Origin: Zoogloea oleivorans
Lineage (GTDB): Bacteria > Pseudomonadota > Gammaproteobacteria > Burkholderiales > Rhodocyclaceae
Assembly: GCA_030157785.1 (NCBI GenBank)
Contig: JAOAUC010000018.1
Coordinates: 1-64,000 of the forward strand
DNA length: 64,000 bases
Direction of reading: 5' to 3'
Position numbers and translations under genes: made by a program. The notes beneath the pieces were generated by a model. The model was not told the origin of the DNA, did not search any database, and saw nothing but the letters and a program-made list of their open reading frames with translations. Shown in pieces: positions 7,054-15,093 of this stretch. How positions within the stretch are numbered: the stretch's first letter is position 1; each line of letters begins with the position of its first letter.

Positions 7054-9216
7054 TCAGATCACAAAGCCCATGCCTTGGGCTGCGCCACCCTTGACCCGGC
7101 ACTCCTCCTCCAGCGCGGCAATCAGCACGCCCGCTTCCGGCCGGTCGCCCAGCAGCACGTGCTGGCGTGCCACGGCGGCAAAGTCCCCGGGCGTGAGCTT
7201 GTCCAGGCGCTTCAGCCGCTGCTGGACCTCAAGCGGAACCCTGCCCGCCTTCGCGTTGAGGCGGGCCCAGGTCTCCTCGAACAAGGTGATTCGGGGCTCC
7301 GGCTTCAGGAATCCAAAGCGCAGCTTGAAGGCAAAACGACGTAAGGCTGCCGCATCGAGGCGCTCGAACAAGTTCGTCGTACACACGAAGATGCCGTCAA
7401 AGTCCTCCATGTGGGTCAGCATCTCATTCACCTGGCTGACCTCCCAGCTTTGACTGGCCCCACGACGGTCGGACAGAAAGCTATCCGCCTCGTCGAGCAC
7501 CAGCACCGCCCCCTCGGCCCGGGCTTCCCGAAACATGGCCGCGATGTTCTGTTCGGCCTCGCCGACCCATTTCGAGAGCAGGTCGGATGCCCGCTTCACC
7601 AGCAGCGGACGGTCGATGGCGCTGGCGATGTGCTGGGCCAATGCCGTCTTGCCGGTGCCCGGGGGGCCGTAAAAGCAAAAGGTGCCGCGGGGCCTGGCCT
7701 GCAGGCCGGCAATCAACGGAGCCACCTCAATATTCGTGTTGAGACAGTCGAGCCGGTAGCCGGTGGTGTGCCGCCGCTTGCTGGGCACCTCTTGTCGCAG
7801 GAGATGGGCCGAGGAGCGAAGGGTGCGTTCGGCGACAGCCTCAACCTCGCCACCGGAACGGGGGTTCACGAGGCGGGCAACCCGGGCGGCCTTTTCCAGC
7901 TGGGCAGGGGTGACCTCACTCCAGTCGGCGAGCTGATCGATCCACTCCGGACTGCTGCGGGTGCCGTCGAAATACTTCCTGGCCACCCGCTCACGCACGG
8001 CTTTCGGGGGCTTGGGCACTTCCACGGCGAAGTCGAAACGGCGCAGGTAGGCAGGGTCGATATGATGCACCCGGTTGGATATCCAGATTGCTGGAACGGG
8101 ATTCGTTTCAAGCGCCCTATTGACCCAAGCCTTGCCAGTCCCCTTGTTCGGGCTCTCATCGAGGCCGAACAACTCCATCAGCCCACCACCACTCGACGGA
8201 AACACGTCCTCGATCTCGTCAAACAGCACCACGTTGCCCTTGCTTTGGGCCAGCACCCGCTGGCACAGCCGGTAGGAGGCGAAGCGCCCCCGTCCGCTCA
8301 GGGCCTCGCCTTCGTCGTTGGCATTGCTGACTTCAAATACCTCAAGCCCGGCGGCTTCGGCGATCAGCCGCGCAAACTCGGACTTGCCTACCCCGGGCTC
8401 ACCGTACAAAAGGATGTTCAGACCCTTCACCTGCTTCGCGGCGGCCTGCTTCAGCAAGGGCTGGAGAAGATTGAAATCGCTCCTCAGATGGCTGAAGTCC
8501 TCAGCCTGAAGCTTCGCAGGAGATGCCGTGCGGAAAAAACGTTCAAGGAGCTCCTCTGGCTTGGCATAAGGCGCCAGTAGCGCATCCTCAAGTCCATCAG
8601 GCAACTTGAAACGGTCCTCGAAGTCGGAAAAACCACTCTCGAGCTTGAGCAGCCCGCTCTCCGTCAGCGCTCCGCCCGAAACGAACGCCTTGGTCACCGC
8701 CCGAAGCGGCTGGCCACACAGGATGGCGACGAGCTTCAAGATCCCTTGCCGGGTTCCATTGAGGCGCAGCGTCGCTACTGCATCATGCAGCGGGCGGTAG
8801 GCATTAATCAGGACGACCAATTCGAGTATCCGGCAATCAACCGGCGACAACCTGAGGCGTTCGCCGAGCCAAGTGACGTTTCTGCCAAGCGGAGTGCCCG
8901 CCAACCCGGGAGCTTGCTCATTCAGGGTGGTGAGCTGGCTGCGCAAAATGCGTTTCAGATGGGCTGCACTGCGCGTAGTCAGTCGGCTCGACCGAAACTC
9001 CTTATCAGGTTCGCCGTAGCACGCCTCCAGTTCTGCCGCAGAAATGCCGAGCAGTGGGACGCAATCGCTATCTTCAACAATGCTCTCGAGCCGCTCGGGC
9101 TCCCAGCGGACGCTCACCATTAGACGAAGGAAAAACAGCCTGCTGAGCTTGCGAAAGACACTGGACTCTTCCGTCTGGGTGGTCGGATGCAGGTTCAAGC
9201 GGCGACGACGGCGCAT
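7054..9216 (-). CDS. tandem-domain AAA+ ATPase (Cdc48-like)
   Basis: 720 residues with two AAA+ modules after an unrecognised N-terminal domain of about 265 residues. Module 1 has Walker A GEPGVGKS and Walker B VVLFDEIED, then an arginine-finger-like AYLRRFDF. Module 2 has Walker A GPPGTGKT, Walker B VLVLDEADSF and ALRRFAFKLRF. This plan matches ATPases that unfold or remodel protein complexes. The start has a GAGGGGG ribosome site six bases upstream. It is transcribed away from the DUF2779 gene, with a shared operator-like palindrome between them, and towards the WYL gene. Its substrate is unknown; remodelling of the FtsZ-like polymer is only a guess. Confidence 0.85.
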   Translation of the reverse strand: MRRRRRLNLHPTTQTEESSVFRKLSRLFFLRLMVSVRWEPERLESIVEDSDCVPLLGISAAELEACYGEPDKEFRSSRLTTRSAAHLKRILRSQLTTLNEQAPGLAGTPLGRNVTWLGERLRLSPVDCRILELVVLINAYRPLHDAVATLRLNGTRQGILKLVAILCGQPLRAVTKAFVSGGALTESGLLKLESGFSDFEDRFKLPDGLEDALLAPYAKPEELLERFFRTASPAKLQAEDFSHLRSDFNLLQPLLKQAAAKQVKGLNILLYGEPGVGKSEFARLIAEAAGLEVFEVSNANDEGEALSGRGRFASYRLCQRVLAQSKGNVVLFDEIEDVFPSSGGGLMELFGLDESPNKGTGKAWVNRALETNPVPAIWISNRVHHIDPAYLRRFDFAVEVPKPPKAVRERVARKYFDGTRSSPEWIDQLADWSEVTPAQLEKAARVARLVNPRSGGEVEAVAERTLRSSAHLLRQEVPSKRRHTTGYRLDCLNTNIEVAPLIAGLQARPRGTFCFYGPPGTGKTALAQHIASAIDRPLLVKRASDLLSKWVGEAEQNIAAMFREARAEGAVLVLDEADSFLSDRRGASQSWEVSQVNEMLTHMEDFDGIFVCTTNLFERLDAAALRRFAFKLRFGFLKPEPRITLFEETWARLNAKAGRVPLEVQQRLKRLDKLTPGDFAAVARQHVLLGDRPEAGVLIAALEEECRVKGGAAQGMGFVI

Positions 9217-9265
9217 GGTGGTCCCCCTCAGTGATGCGATGGAATGGGGTCAGTGTGCGCGGGGT

Positions 9266-9286
9266 ATGCGACACAATGCGTCGCAT
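9266..9286. promoter_or_regulatory. palindrome ATGCGAC-N7-GTCGCAT containing operator copy 4
   Basis: A perfect 7-7-7 inverted repeat. Read with the island's spacing it is GCGACA-N5-CGTCGC at 9268-9284, one mismatch from the consensus. It lies in the divergent gap between the AAA+ gene (start 9216) and the DUF2779 gene (start 9399), so it could control both. Confidence 0.55.
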
Positions 9287-9398
9287 CAATTCGTAGAATT
9301 GGATCCGGATCGACGCCCCTCCGGCCAGTAGTTCATCACGAGCCTCTCAAGAAAACCGCGCGGCTGACGTAAGCCATATAAATAACTGGTGAAAATAG

Positions 9399-10913
9399 AT
9401 GCGTCTGCTGTCGAAATCAAAAATCCTCGCGTATCGCCAATGCCCGAGACGCCTTTGGCTCGAGATTCATCGCCCCGAATTGCGGGACGATGCCGTTGGA
9501 ACGCTGGCCAGCTTTCAGGCGGGGCACAAAGTCGGCGAAGTGGCGCGGCAGATTTACGATCCGGACGGCAAAGGCAATCTCATCGATGTCGGAAGTGAAG
9601 GCTACGACGGTGCCTTCGCACGGACGCAAGCACTTCTGGGCAAGAACACGCCAATCTTCGAGGCTGGGTTCTCTGCCAATGGCGCTTTGGCCTTCGCCGA
9701 CGTGATGCTCCCGCTTCGCAAGGGGCGGTCACGAGTCTGGCGGATGGTGGAGGTGAAGTCATCGACAAGCGTCAAGGAGTACCACCGGGACGATGTAGCC
9801 GTTCAGGCCTGGATCGCCACATCGGCAGGCGTTCCCGTGGTGTCGATTGCCGTGGCGCACATCGATAACAGTTGGACCTATCCGGGTGGTGGTGACTACA
9901 CCGGGCTCCTGGTCGAGGAAGATCTGAGCGCCGAGGCCCTTGGCCGAGCAGCCGAGGCACAGTCCTGGGTTACCGACGCACAGACGATCGCCCGCAAGCG
10001 TAAGGAGCCAGGAATTCCGACCGGTAGCCAGTGTGGCATCCCCTACGAGTGTGGCTTTCAGGCTCATTGCCGGAAACACGAACCGCAAGCGACGTACCCG
10101 GTGAGCTGGCTTCCCCGGATCCAGTCTCGGACATTGAAAGCACACATCGAGGAGCAGCGTGTCGTGGACATGCGGGAAGTACCCGACGCGCACCTCAGCG
10201 CACAACAACTGCGGGTCAAGCAACACAGCCTCTCCGGCACGACTTATTTTGATGTACACGGAGCAGCGGCAGACCTCGGTCCCCATAAGCTGCCCGGGTA
10301 TTTCCTGGACTTCGAGACCATCATGTTTCCCGTTCCGATCTGGAAGGGAACTCGGCCCTATCAGCAGATTCCCTTCCAGTTCAGTCTGCACCGCCTGTCC
10401 CGGACCGGAAAGCTGGAGCACCAATCCTTTCTCGATCTATCAGGCAAGGATCCATCCAAAGCCTTTACCCAGGCGCTAGTCGCCGCCTGCGGTGAGCGCG
10501 GGCCGGTGTTCGTTTACAACGCCGGATTCGAGACCGCCCGCATCCGGGAACTGGCCGAGCGTTTTCCGCGGGATAGGCGAGCATTGCTGGCGATCAACGA
10601 ACGAGTCGTCGACCTGCTGCCGATTGCCCGGGAACGCTATTACCACCCAAGCCAAGAGGGTAGCTGGAGTATCAAGAGCGTATTGCCGGCGATTGCTCCT
10701 GAGCTGCGCTACGACGCGCTCGACGGCGTGCAGGGGGGAGGCATGGCGATGGAGGCCTATCTGGAAGCCATCAATACGGGCACGAGCTCGACCCGCAAGG
10801 AGCAGCTCCGGACGCAGTTGCTTGACTACTGCGGCCTGGACACCCTTGCACTGGTTCGACTGTGGCAATTCTTTTCGCAAAACAGCAGGAAAAACAAAGA
10901 CAACAAGATATGA
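9399..10913 (+). CDS. DUF2779 protein: Cas4-like nuclease plus RNase H-like exonuclease
   Basis: 504 residues. The N-terminal half looks like a Cas4/RecB-type nuclease. There is a single cysteine in YRQCPRRLWLE near the N-terminus. The active site is formed by FADVMLP and VEVKSS. A later triple cysteine group, CGIPYECGFQAHC, together with the first cysteine would hold a 4Fe-4S cluster. The C-terminal half begins with FLDFET and ends with YCGLDTLALVRL, the acidic motifs of a DEDD 3'-5' exonuclease domain. DUF2779 proteins have this architecture, but their role is not established. It is expressed away from the AAA+ gene and its stop lies two bases before the ATG of the broken partner gene. Confidence 0.82.
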   Translation: MRLLSKSKILAYRQCPRRLWLEIHRPELRDDAVGTLASFQAGHKVGEVARQIYDPDGKGNLIDVGSEGYDGAFARTQALLGKNTPIFEAGFSANGALAFADVMLPLRKGRSRVWRMVEVKSSTSVKEYHRDDVAVQAWIATSAGVPVVSIAVAHIDNSWTYPGGGDYTGLLVEEDLSAEALGRAAEAQSWVTDAQTIARKRKEPGIPTGSQCGIPYECGFQAHCRKHEPQATYPVSWLPRIQSRTLKAHIEEQRVVDMREVPDAHLSAQQLRVKQHSLSGTTYFDVHGAAADLGPHKLPGYFLDFETIMFPVPIWKGTRPYQQIPFQFSLHRLSRTGKLEHQSFLDLSGKDPSKAFTQALVAACGERGPVFVYNAGFETARIRELAERFPRDRRALLAINERVVDLLPIARERYYHPSQEGSWSIKSVLPAIAPELRYDALDGVQGGGMAMEAYLEAINTGTSSTRKEQLRTQLLDYCGLDTLALVRLWQFFSQNSRKNKDNKI

Positions 10914-10915
10914 CA

Positions 10916-11260
10916 ATGCAGTGGGGAATACTCGGACCTGGCACTATCGAAAGTGTCAGAAGGGTCAGGACGCTAGACCTGACACCATGCGTGCGACTGT
11001 TCAATGAACTCGCCGTGCCCGGGCTGGGCAGAGTCTGATTTGGCAAGCAGCTGTTTCTTGCAACTCTCGGCGTGCTGGTGGCCGAGCAGGCGAATGAACA
11101 GGGCTGCCGAGTAACGAAGATCACAGTGGCCAATGCGATTGAAGCCATCGCTTGCTGGCTGGCGCTGACCGGAGAGCCGCGAACAAATGGCGGCCGCGTA
11201 CTCGGCAGTACCAAGTTGGTCAGGCATGACAGCTACTCTTTCAGCAAATTTAGCCAGTAG
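10916..11260 (+). pseudogene. partner gene of DUF2779 nuclease, interrupted by TGA
   Basis: An ATG two bases after the DUF2779 stop opens a frame that reads MQWGILGPG, then FNELAVPGLGRV, then a TGA at 11036-11038, and continues in the same frame as FGKQLFLATLGV and VANAIEAIACWLAL to a TAG at 11258. One base change (TGA to TGG, tryptophan) would restore a 114-residue protein. The smooth continuation on both sides of the stop argues for a real gene with a point nonsense mutation. I do not know a family name. A programmed stop readthrough or a sequencing error are the alternatives. Confidence 0.6.
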
Positions 11261-11303
11261 AATTTCTATGTCATCACACCGATGCGCATGTCCACCGTTA
11301 CGG

Positions 11304-11329
11304 CTCTACCAACTCTGGGGTTGGTAGAG
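11304..11329. repeat. 10-bp perfect inverted repeat, 6-base loop
   Basis: CTCTACCAAC and GTTGGTAGAG flank TCTGGG. No T-run follows, so it is not a clear terminator. It sits between the 3' ends of two converging genes and could act as a transcript-end hairpin. Confidence 0.5.
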
Positions 11330-11361
11330 GCTTCGGGCAACTGCGTCCGCCCCGATCTCTT

Positions 11362-12081
11362 CTACAGTATCGTCATTGTTGCGAGCAGTGCACAAGAAGA
11401 AGGCGTATCTGGAACGAACAAGAAGCCTAAGGTTGATCTCTTCGCCATATTCTTCCTGCTCGTTTCAGAACCGGGTGCATTGGTTTTTCGAATTAAAACC
11501 GTGCTTTTGAATACGCGACCAACTTGACTAATAGCATCGGCGCGACTGAACTCCTCAGAAAACTGCAGATGCGCCAAGAGCATCATCACGTGCCCTCTGC
11601 TTCTAATTCTGTGCACCTTTCCTGTCGTCTTCGTAAAATCTCGCAATCCCTTTCCGATGAGAGAGCGAATATTGTCACTTGTCTCTGACTTCGAGAAGAC
11701 ATCAACCAGCTCTTCTTGGCATTTTATAGTTTTGCGATGCCGTTTAGCCTCGATATATATTTCACTTTCATCATTCGACGAATACACCAATAGATCGCTC
11801 CTGCCACCACTAGTTGCTTGATTCCCGTGCTTGTTTATATTTGCCTCATGCACAATAAAGCAGTCCTTATTGTATCGAGAGATGGAATCAGCCAAAGATC
11901 CAACGATAGACATCTCATTGTCAAACGGAAGCAAGTCTGAACCCAAGATATTTTGGAATTCTGACAAATACATACCCCAGTTTTCACAATAACTTTCTAG
12001 TACTGAAAGCACAGCATCAACGTCTCTAAGAGCATCATTGACATGAAAGCACGGCTCGGCCATTTCGTTTCTAGCGTTCAT
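11362..12081 (-). CDS. restriction-endonuclease-like (PD-(D/E)XK) hypothetical protein
   Basis: 239 residues, AT-rich compared with its neighbours. The segment GGRSDLLVY followed about ten residues later by YIEAKRHRK matches the D-x(n)-E-x-K core of PD-(D/E)XK nucleases. Upstream residues (EMSIVGSLADSISRYN) form a helix that in such enzymes often carries the first acidic residue. No DNA-binding or methylase partner lies beside it. It faces the broken DUF2779 partner gene. It could be an orphan restriction enzyme or another defence nuclease. The nuclease assignment rests on the motif alone. Confidence 0.6.
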   Translation of the reverse strand: MNARNEMAEPCFHVNDALRDVDAVLSVLESYCENWGMYLSEFQNILGSDLLPFDNEMSIVGSLADSISRYNKDCFIVHEANINKHGNQATSGGRSDLLVYSSNDESEIYIEAKRHRKTIKCQEELVDVFSKSETSDNIRSLIGKGLRDFTKTTGKVHRIRSRGHVMMLLAHLQFSEEFSRADAISQVGRVFKSTVLIRKTNAPGSETSRKNMAKRSTLGFLFVPDTPSSCALLATMTIL

Positions 12082-12616
12082 TCGCAGCTCCCTCTATTTA
12101 TTTAATTAATCAATTACACACTCTATCTTAAAAACACTCACACAACATAAACCAACCATAAATAACACTCAAAAACAATAAAATCCACCACAAAGAAACT
12201 GGAAGGAACAGTTATCTCAATCAATATTCTATTCAACAATAGCCAGTAGCTAATACATTTAAGCACACCACTGCAATCCAAAACGGCCACTTCTTAAGCA
12301 CATAGACAATCACTCACCAAAGCACCTCGAAATTCTACTTTTGGCCTTCCTGAGCCATTACGGCATTGCAAATGAATTCTTAACGATATTTTTGGCAAGC
12401 CGATACAAAACACCGTGAAGTAGCCGACTTGTCACTTCTAGCCGCCCCTCGAGCCCAGGCAAGAACAACGACCCGCGGAGAAGTCAATCACCAGCCCGTC
12501 GCCATTCCAACTCAGCAGGATTTCATGGAGCGGGCGCCCAGGGGCTTGACTCTTGAAAATCAGCCACAAGCTGGCTTGAGCTTGGTTGCCTCCCTCACCC
12601 CGGCATTACCCCTACC
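12082..12616. other. AT-rich gene-free stretch
   Basis: The first 340 bases are strongly AT-rich with no usable ORF and probably contain the promoter of the nuclease-like gene. The remaining part is GC-richer and leads into the group II intron fragment. I see no defined repeat. Confidence 0.5.
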
Positions 12617-12765
12617 TTGCCGGACGGCGAACTTGTTGCAAGGAGATGTGGCACCCCGCAAAGTGGTGTCATCAGTCCTTTGCTCGCCAATCTGTTTCTG
12701 CACAATGCCTTCGACAGTTGGATGGGGCGTCACCGTACCCTCATCTCTTACGCCGCTTGGTGCGG
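12617..12765 (+). pseudogene. fragment of group II intron reverse transcriptase (LtrA)
   Basis: The frame reads GTPQSGVISPLLANLFLHNAF, broken here for clarity as GTPQSGVISP then LLANLFLHNAF. This is the highly conserved palm-domain segment of LtrA-type maturases (usually GTPQGG.ISPLLAN). It is cut off after about 45 codons, well before the YADD box, and its end overlaps the IS3 fragment on the other strand. It cannot make a functional enzyme. Confidence 0.8.
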
Positions 12766-12963
12766 CACACTGAAATCGCTGACCCACAGCGGCTTTGGCC
12801 GCTCGGCGCTGAACTGCCGATTGACCTGGTCCAGCGGACAGGCGGCCTTGCTGTCGCCGACCGTCGTGCGCACGACATTGCCACGCCTCACCCCGCGCAG
12901 CCCCAGGCGGCGCATGAGCCGCTCAACCGTGCAGCGTGCCACCGACAAACCCTCCCGGTTCAT
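12748..12963 (-). mobile_element. IS3-family OrfB transposase fragment
   Basis: The minus-strand frame reads MNREGLSVARCTVERLMRRL, then GLRGVRRG and RPKPLWVSDF, matching the HTH-to-catalytic-domain junction of IS3-family OrfB. It loses the match straight after WVSDF, where the first catalytic aspartate lies, and stops. Only about 70 residues remain and no terminal repeats are visible. Confidence 0.82.
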
Positions 12964-13027
12964 CTGTTTTGATACACGAGCGCCTCATTATTGATACTGA
13001 CCATCGAAGCGACTATGAACCATTATT

Positions 13028-13044
13028 GCGACACACCCTGTCGC
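13028..13044. promoter_or_regulatory. inverted repeat GCGACA-N5-TGTCGC (putative operator, copy 5)
   Basis: A perfect 6-5-6 repeat, extendable to 7-5-7 (T and A outside), 88 bases before the frameshifted orf that precedes the cREC gene. The spacer CACCC is identical to copy 2 in front of the other cREC gene. Confidence 0.62.
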
Positions 13045-13132
13045 ATAGAGAGAGCAAAATCGAAGCTCAACTTAGAAAACGAATGAATTCAGCGGATTGA
13101 ACTGTTCGTCGTATAGATATTGCCGCTGTGAA

Positions 13133-13571
13133 ATGAAACTCACTTTGATAGACATTCCAGAATACAAGGCGAATGCTTGGACGGCCCAAGCTATGGCAAG
13201 GCTCCCTCCCAGATACACAGGCGTTCCAAATTCAATAGAAATTCGCGCAAAGCTAGGTAGAAAGGAACAAAAGGCGCATCTGAGATTATCCCTCACAAGG
13301 AAAGCAGATTTTTCGAGCGAAAATTGTTTGATACTTTTTGTGGGGAACAGTCCACGAATTCTTGCTGGCCCAAAAGAGGGGGTCATCCATCGTAGCCGGC
13401 ACACTGGACGCAGCCCGAGAGTTTATTATCTTGAACAAGACGCTATTGCAGAAATACTACAGCGGCAGAATTTCTGATACCAAGAAAGTTCTTGAAAATT
13501 TGCGCCACGTGAAGTCGAAGAAAACTCGTCTCGAAATTGAGAAGGAAGCCTTGCAAAATACATCTATATAG
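13133..13571 (+). pseudogene. small unknown protein split by a frameshift
   Basis: Translation from ATG 13133 reads MKLTLIDIPEYKANAW, then KAHLRLSLTRKADF and CLILFVGNSPRILAGPKEG. At a run of five G residues (about 13377-13381) the natural continuation moves to another frame: SIVAGTLDAAREFIILNKTL, then KYYSGRISDTKKVLENL to a stop at 13571. Joined, the product would be about 145 residues. In the unshifted frame the C-terminus turns arginine-rich and less protein-like. It may be a mutation, a sequencing error in the homopolymer, or programmed slippage. I do not recognise the family. It lies behind operator copy 5 and upstream of the cREC gene. Confidence 0.55.
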
Positions 13572-13692
13572 GGAAATGTGCTTTTGAACAATCGACTCAG
13601 ATCAGCATGGCTCACATAAAACGATGATTTACGAGGCTCCAGTAAATTTCTGAGCGTTTTATATTGCTTTGATACGCAACGCGGAGGGCTGC

Positions 13693-14019
13693 ATGAAAGT
13701 TTTTTTGGACGATGAGCGAATCGCCCCAGAAGGCTGGTTGCGAACATTTTGGCCGGAAGATGTCATTGCGCTTCTCAAGACCGGAAAGGTTACGGAATTA
13801 TCGCTTGACCACGACTTGGGTGACGACGCGCACGGCACTGGGTACACAGTTCTACTATGGTTAGAAGAACAAGTGTTCGTGCATGGAATGCTGCCGCCAC
13901 TCATTCATGTGCATACCGCAAATGCGTCTGCCAGATTAAAAATGGACGCAGCAATCGCAGCCATCCATCGGCATGTAAGGCACTCAACTCGGCCTCAGAT
14001 AGATTCAATAGAACGCTAA
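13693..14019 (+). CDS. cREC (cyclic-phosphate-processing receiver-like) domain protein
   Basis: A 108-residue single-domain protein. MKVFLDDERIAP at the N-terminus, LSLDHDLGDDAHGTGY in the middle and IHVHTANASA towards the end are the hallmarks of the cREC family, a receiver-fold domain predicted to act on cyclic phosphates and found beside RNA-repair genes. The start at 13693 has a GGAG ribosome site seven to eight bases upstream. Its neighbours fit that context: a remnant of the RNA ligase gene rtcB follows within 150 bases. The same domain, degenerate, is fused to the FtsZ-like protein at 3715. Enzymatic activity is a family-level prediction, not shown. Confidence 0.75.
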   Translation: MKVFLDDERIAPEGWLRTFWPEDVIALLKTGKVTELSLDHDLGDDAHGTGYTVLLWLEEQVFVHGMLPPLIHVHTANASARLKMDAAIAAIHRHVRHSTRPQIDSIER

Positions 14020-14052
14020 CATTAAATTGGGTTGTCTTAATCGTACGCTCCA

Positions 14053-14154
14053 TGCGCAAAGAACTGGACGATCTGCTCGTTGAGCGCTATCCCGATCTTT
14101 TTTGTGAGAGGCAAGCCAGCCCGATCGAAAACGGCACACCATGGCCGACCGGCA
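14053..14154 (+). pseudogene. 5' fragment of a small unknown gene fused to the rtcB remnant
   Basis: MRKELDDLLVERYPDLF resembles the N-terminus of a widespread short hypothetical protein beginning MRKELD...YP.IF, but the match fades after about 30 codons, where the frame runs into the rtcB remnant. It is probably a recombination scar. The family resemblance is from memory and weak. Confidence 0.35.
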
Positions 14155-14622
14155 GGCTGCTCGATCTGGTCCTCAAAGCACTGGAGCGCCACCTGCCCTC
14201 GTTATGGTCACCACCGAAGCGGTGAATTGCCACCACAAGTACGTGACCAAGGAGCATCACTACGGATCGGATGTGTGGAGGTGACCCGTAAGGGGGCGAT
14301 TTGCACCCGTGAAAGTGAGTTGGGCATTGTGCCCGGCAGCATGGGGGCGCATAGCTACATTGTTCGCGGAAAGGGCAACCCAGAGAGCTTCTGCTCCAGC
14401 GCCCATGATGCCGGCCGACGCATGAGCCGTACCGCAGCCGAAAAGCAATTCGCTGAAGGTGACCTGGCCAAGCAGACCGAAGGCCCTATCTGCCGCAAGG
14501 ACAAGGGCGTGATCGACGAGATTCCTGGCGCTTACAAGGACATCGACGTGGTGCTGGCCAATCACAACGATCTGACCGAGATCCTGCATACCCTGAAGCA
14601 GGTGGTGTGTGTGAAGGGATGA
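14155..14622 (+). pseudogene. rtcB: C-terminal remnant of rtcB (RNA ligase), two frameshifts
   Basis: Three frames must be joined: VLKALERHLPSL, then AVNCHHKYVTKEHHYG from 14204, then VTRKGAICTRES from 14281. The second jump is a two-base insertion (AG at 14279-14280). From there the C-terminus of RtcB is complete: ELGIVPGSMGAHSYIVRGKG, the guanylation-histidine segment FCSSAHDAGRRMSR, AYKDIDVVLA and the invariant end RQVVCVKG-like KQVVCVKG. RtcB joins 2',3'-cyclic phosphate RNA ends to 5'-OH ends. The N-terminal two thirds are missing, so this copy is dead. It sits next to a cREC gene, consistent with a decayed RNA-repair cassette. Confidence 0.82.
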
Positions 14623-14771
14623 GCGCGCCCCTTCATGTGCGGGATGTGACCATGTGCCACGATGCTCTGCAGAGGCCAGGCCGCAATCCAACACTCGTCC
14701 CGCTTAGACGGGATTTTTCATTCGCCAGCTAGCCAACTCCGTGGAGTCTACATTGGATCTGTGATCGCGCA

Positions 14772-14890
14772 ACGGATGCCTTTGCCCGATACATCGTGGG
14801 CTGGCGCATGAGCAGTTCCGTGCACACGGACTTCCTGCTCAATGCCGTGGGCACGCCCTGTATGCCTGCCCGCCGAGGCCTGAAGAAGCC
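14772..14890 (+). mobile_element. IS3-family OrfB fragment (catalytic core piece)
   Basis: The frame TDAFARYIVGWRMSSSVHTD followed by FLLNAV matches the DDE-domain segment around the second catalytic aspartate of IS3 transposases (usually DAFARRIVGWR). The continuation ALYACPPRPEE is in another frame. It is a second, separate IS3 scar on the opposite strand to the one at 12748. Confidence 0.75.
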
Positions 14891-15093
14891 TTGACTCACC
14901 ACACGACATCAAATTCCGGAGCTTCTCCCATCCGAACATCTAAGGCAATGGGTACAGCGCAGACTAGTGAACGCGAGACATCACGCGGCACGTCTGATTG
15001 CACTCCTACGACTCGAATAGCATGAAGAAAGAGCGCTTAGTTTATAGGATTGACGCCGAACCAAGCGCTCTACAGGGAGACTCAAGGCACAAC

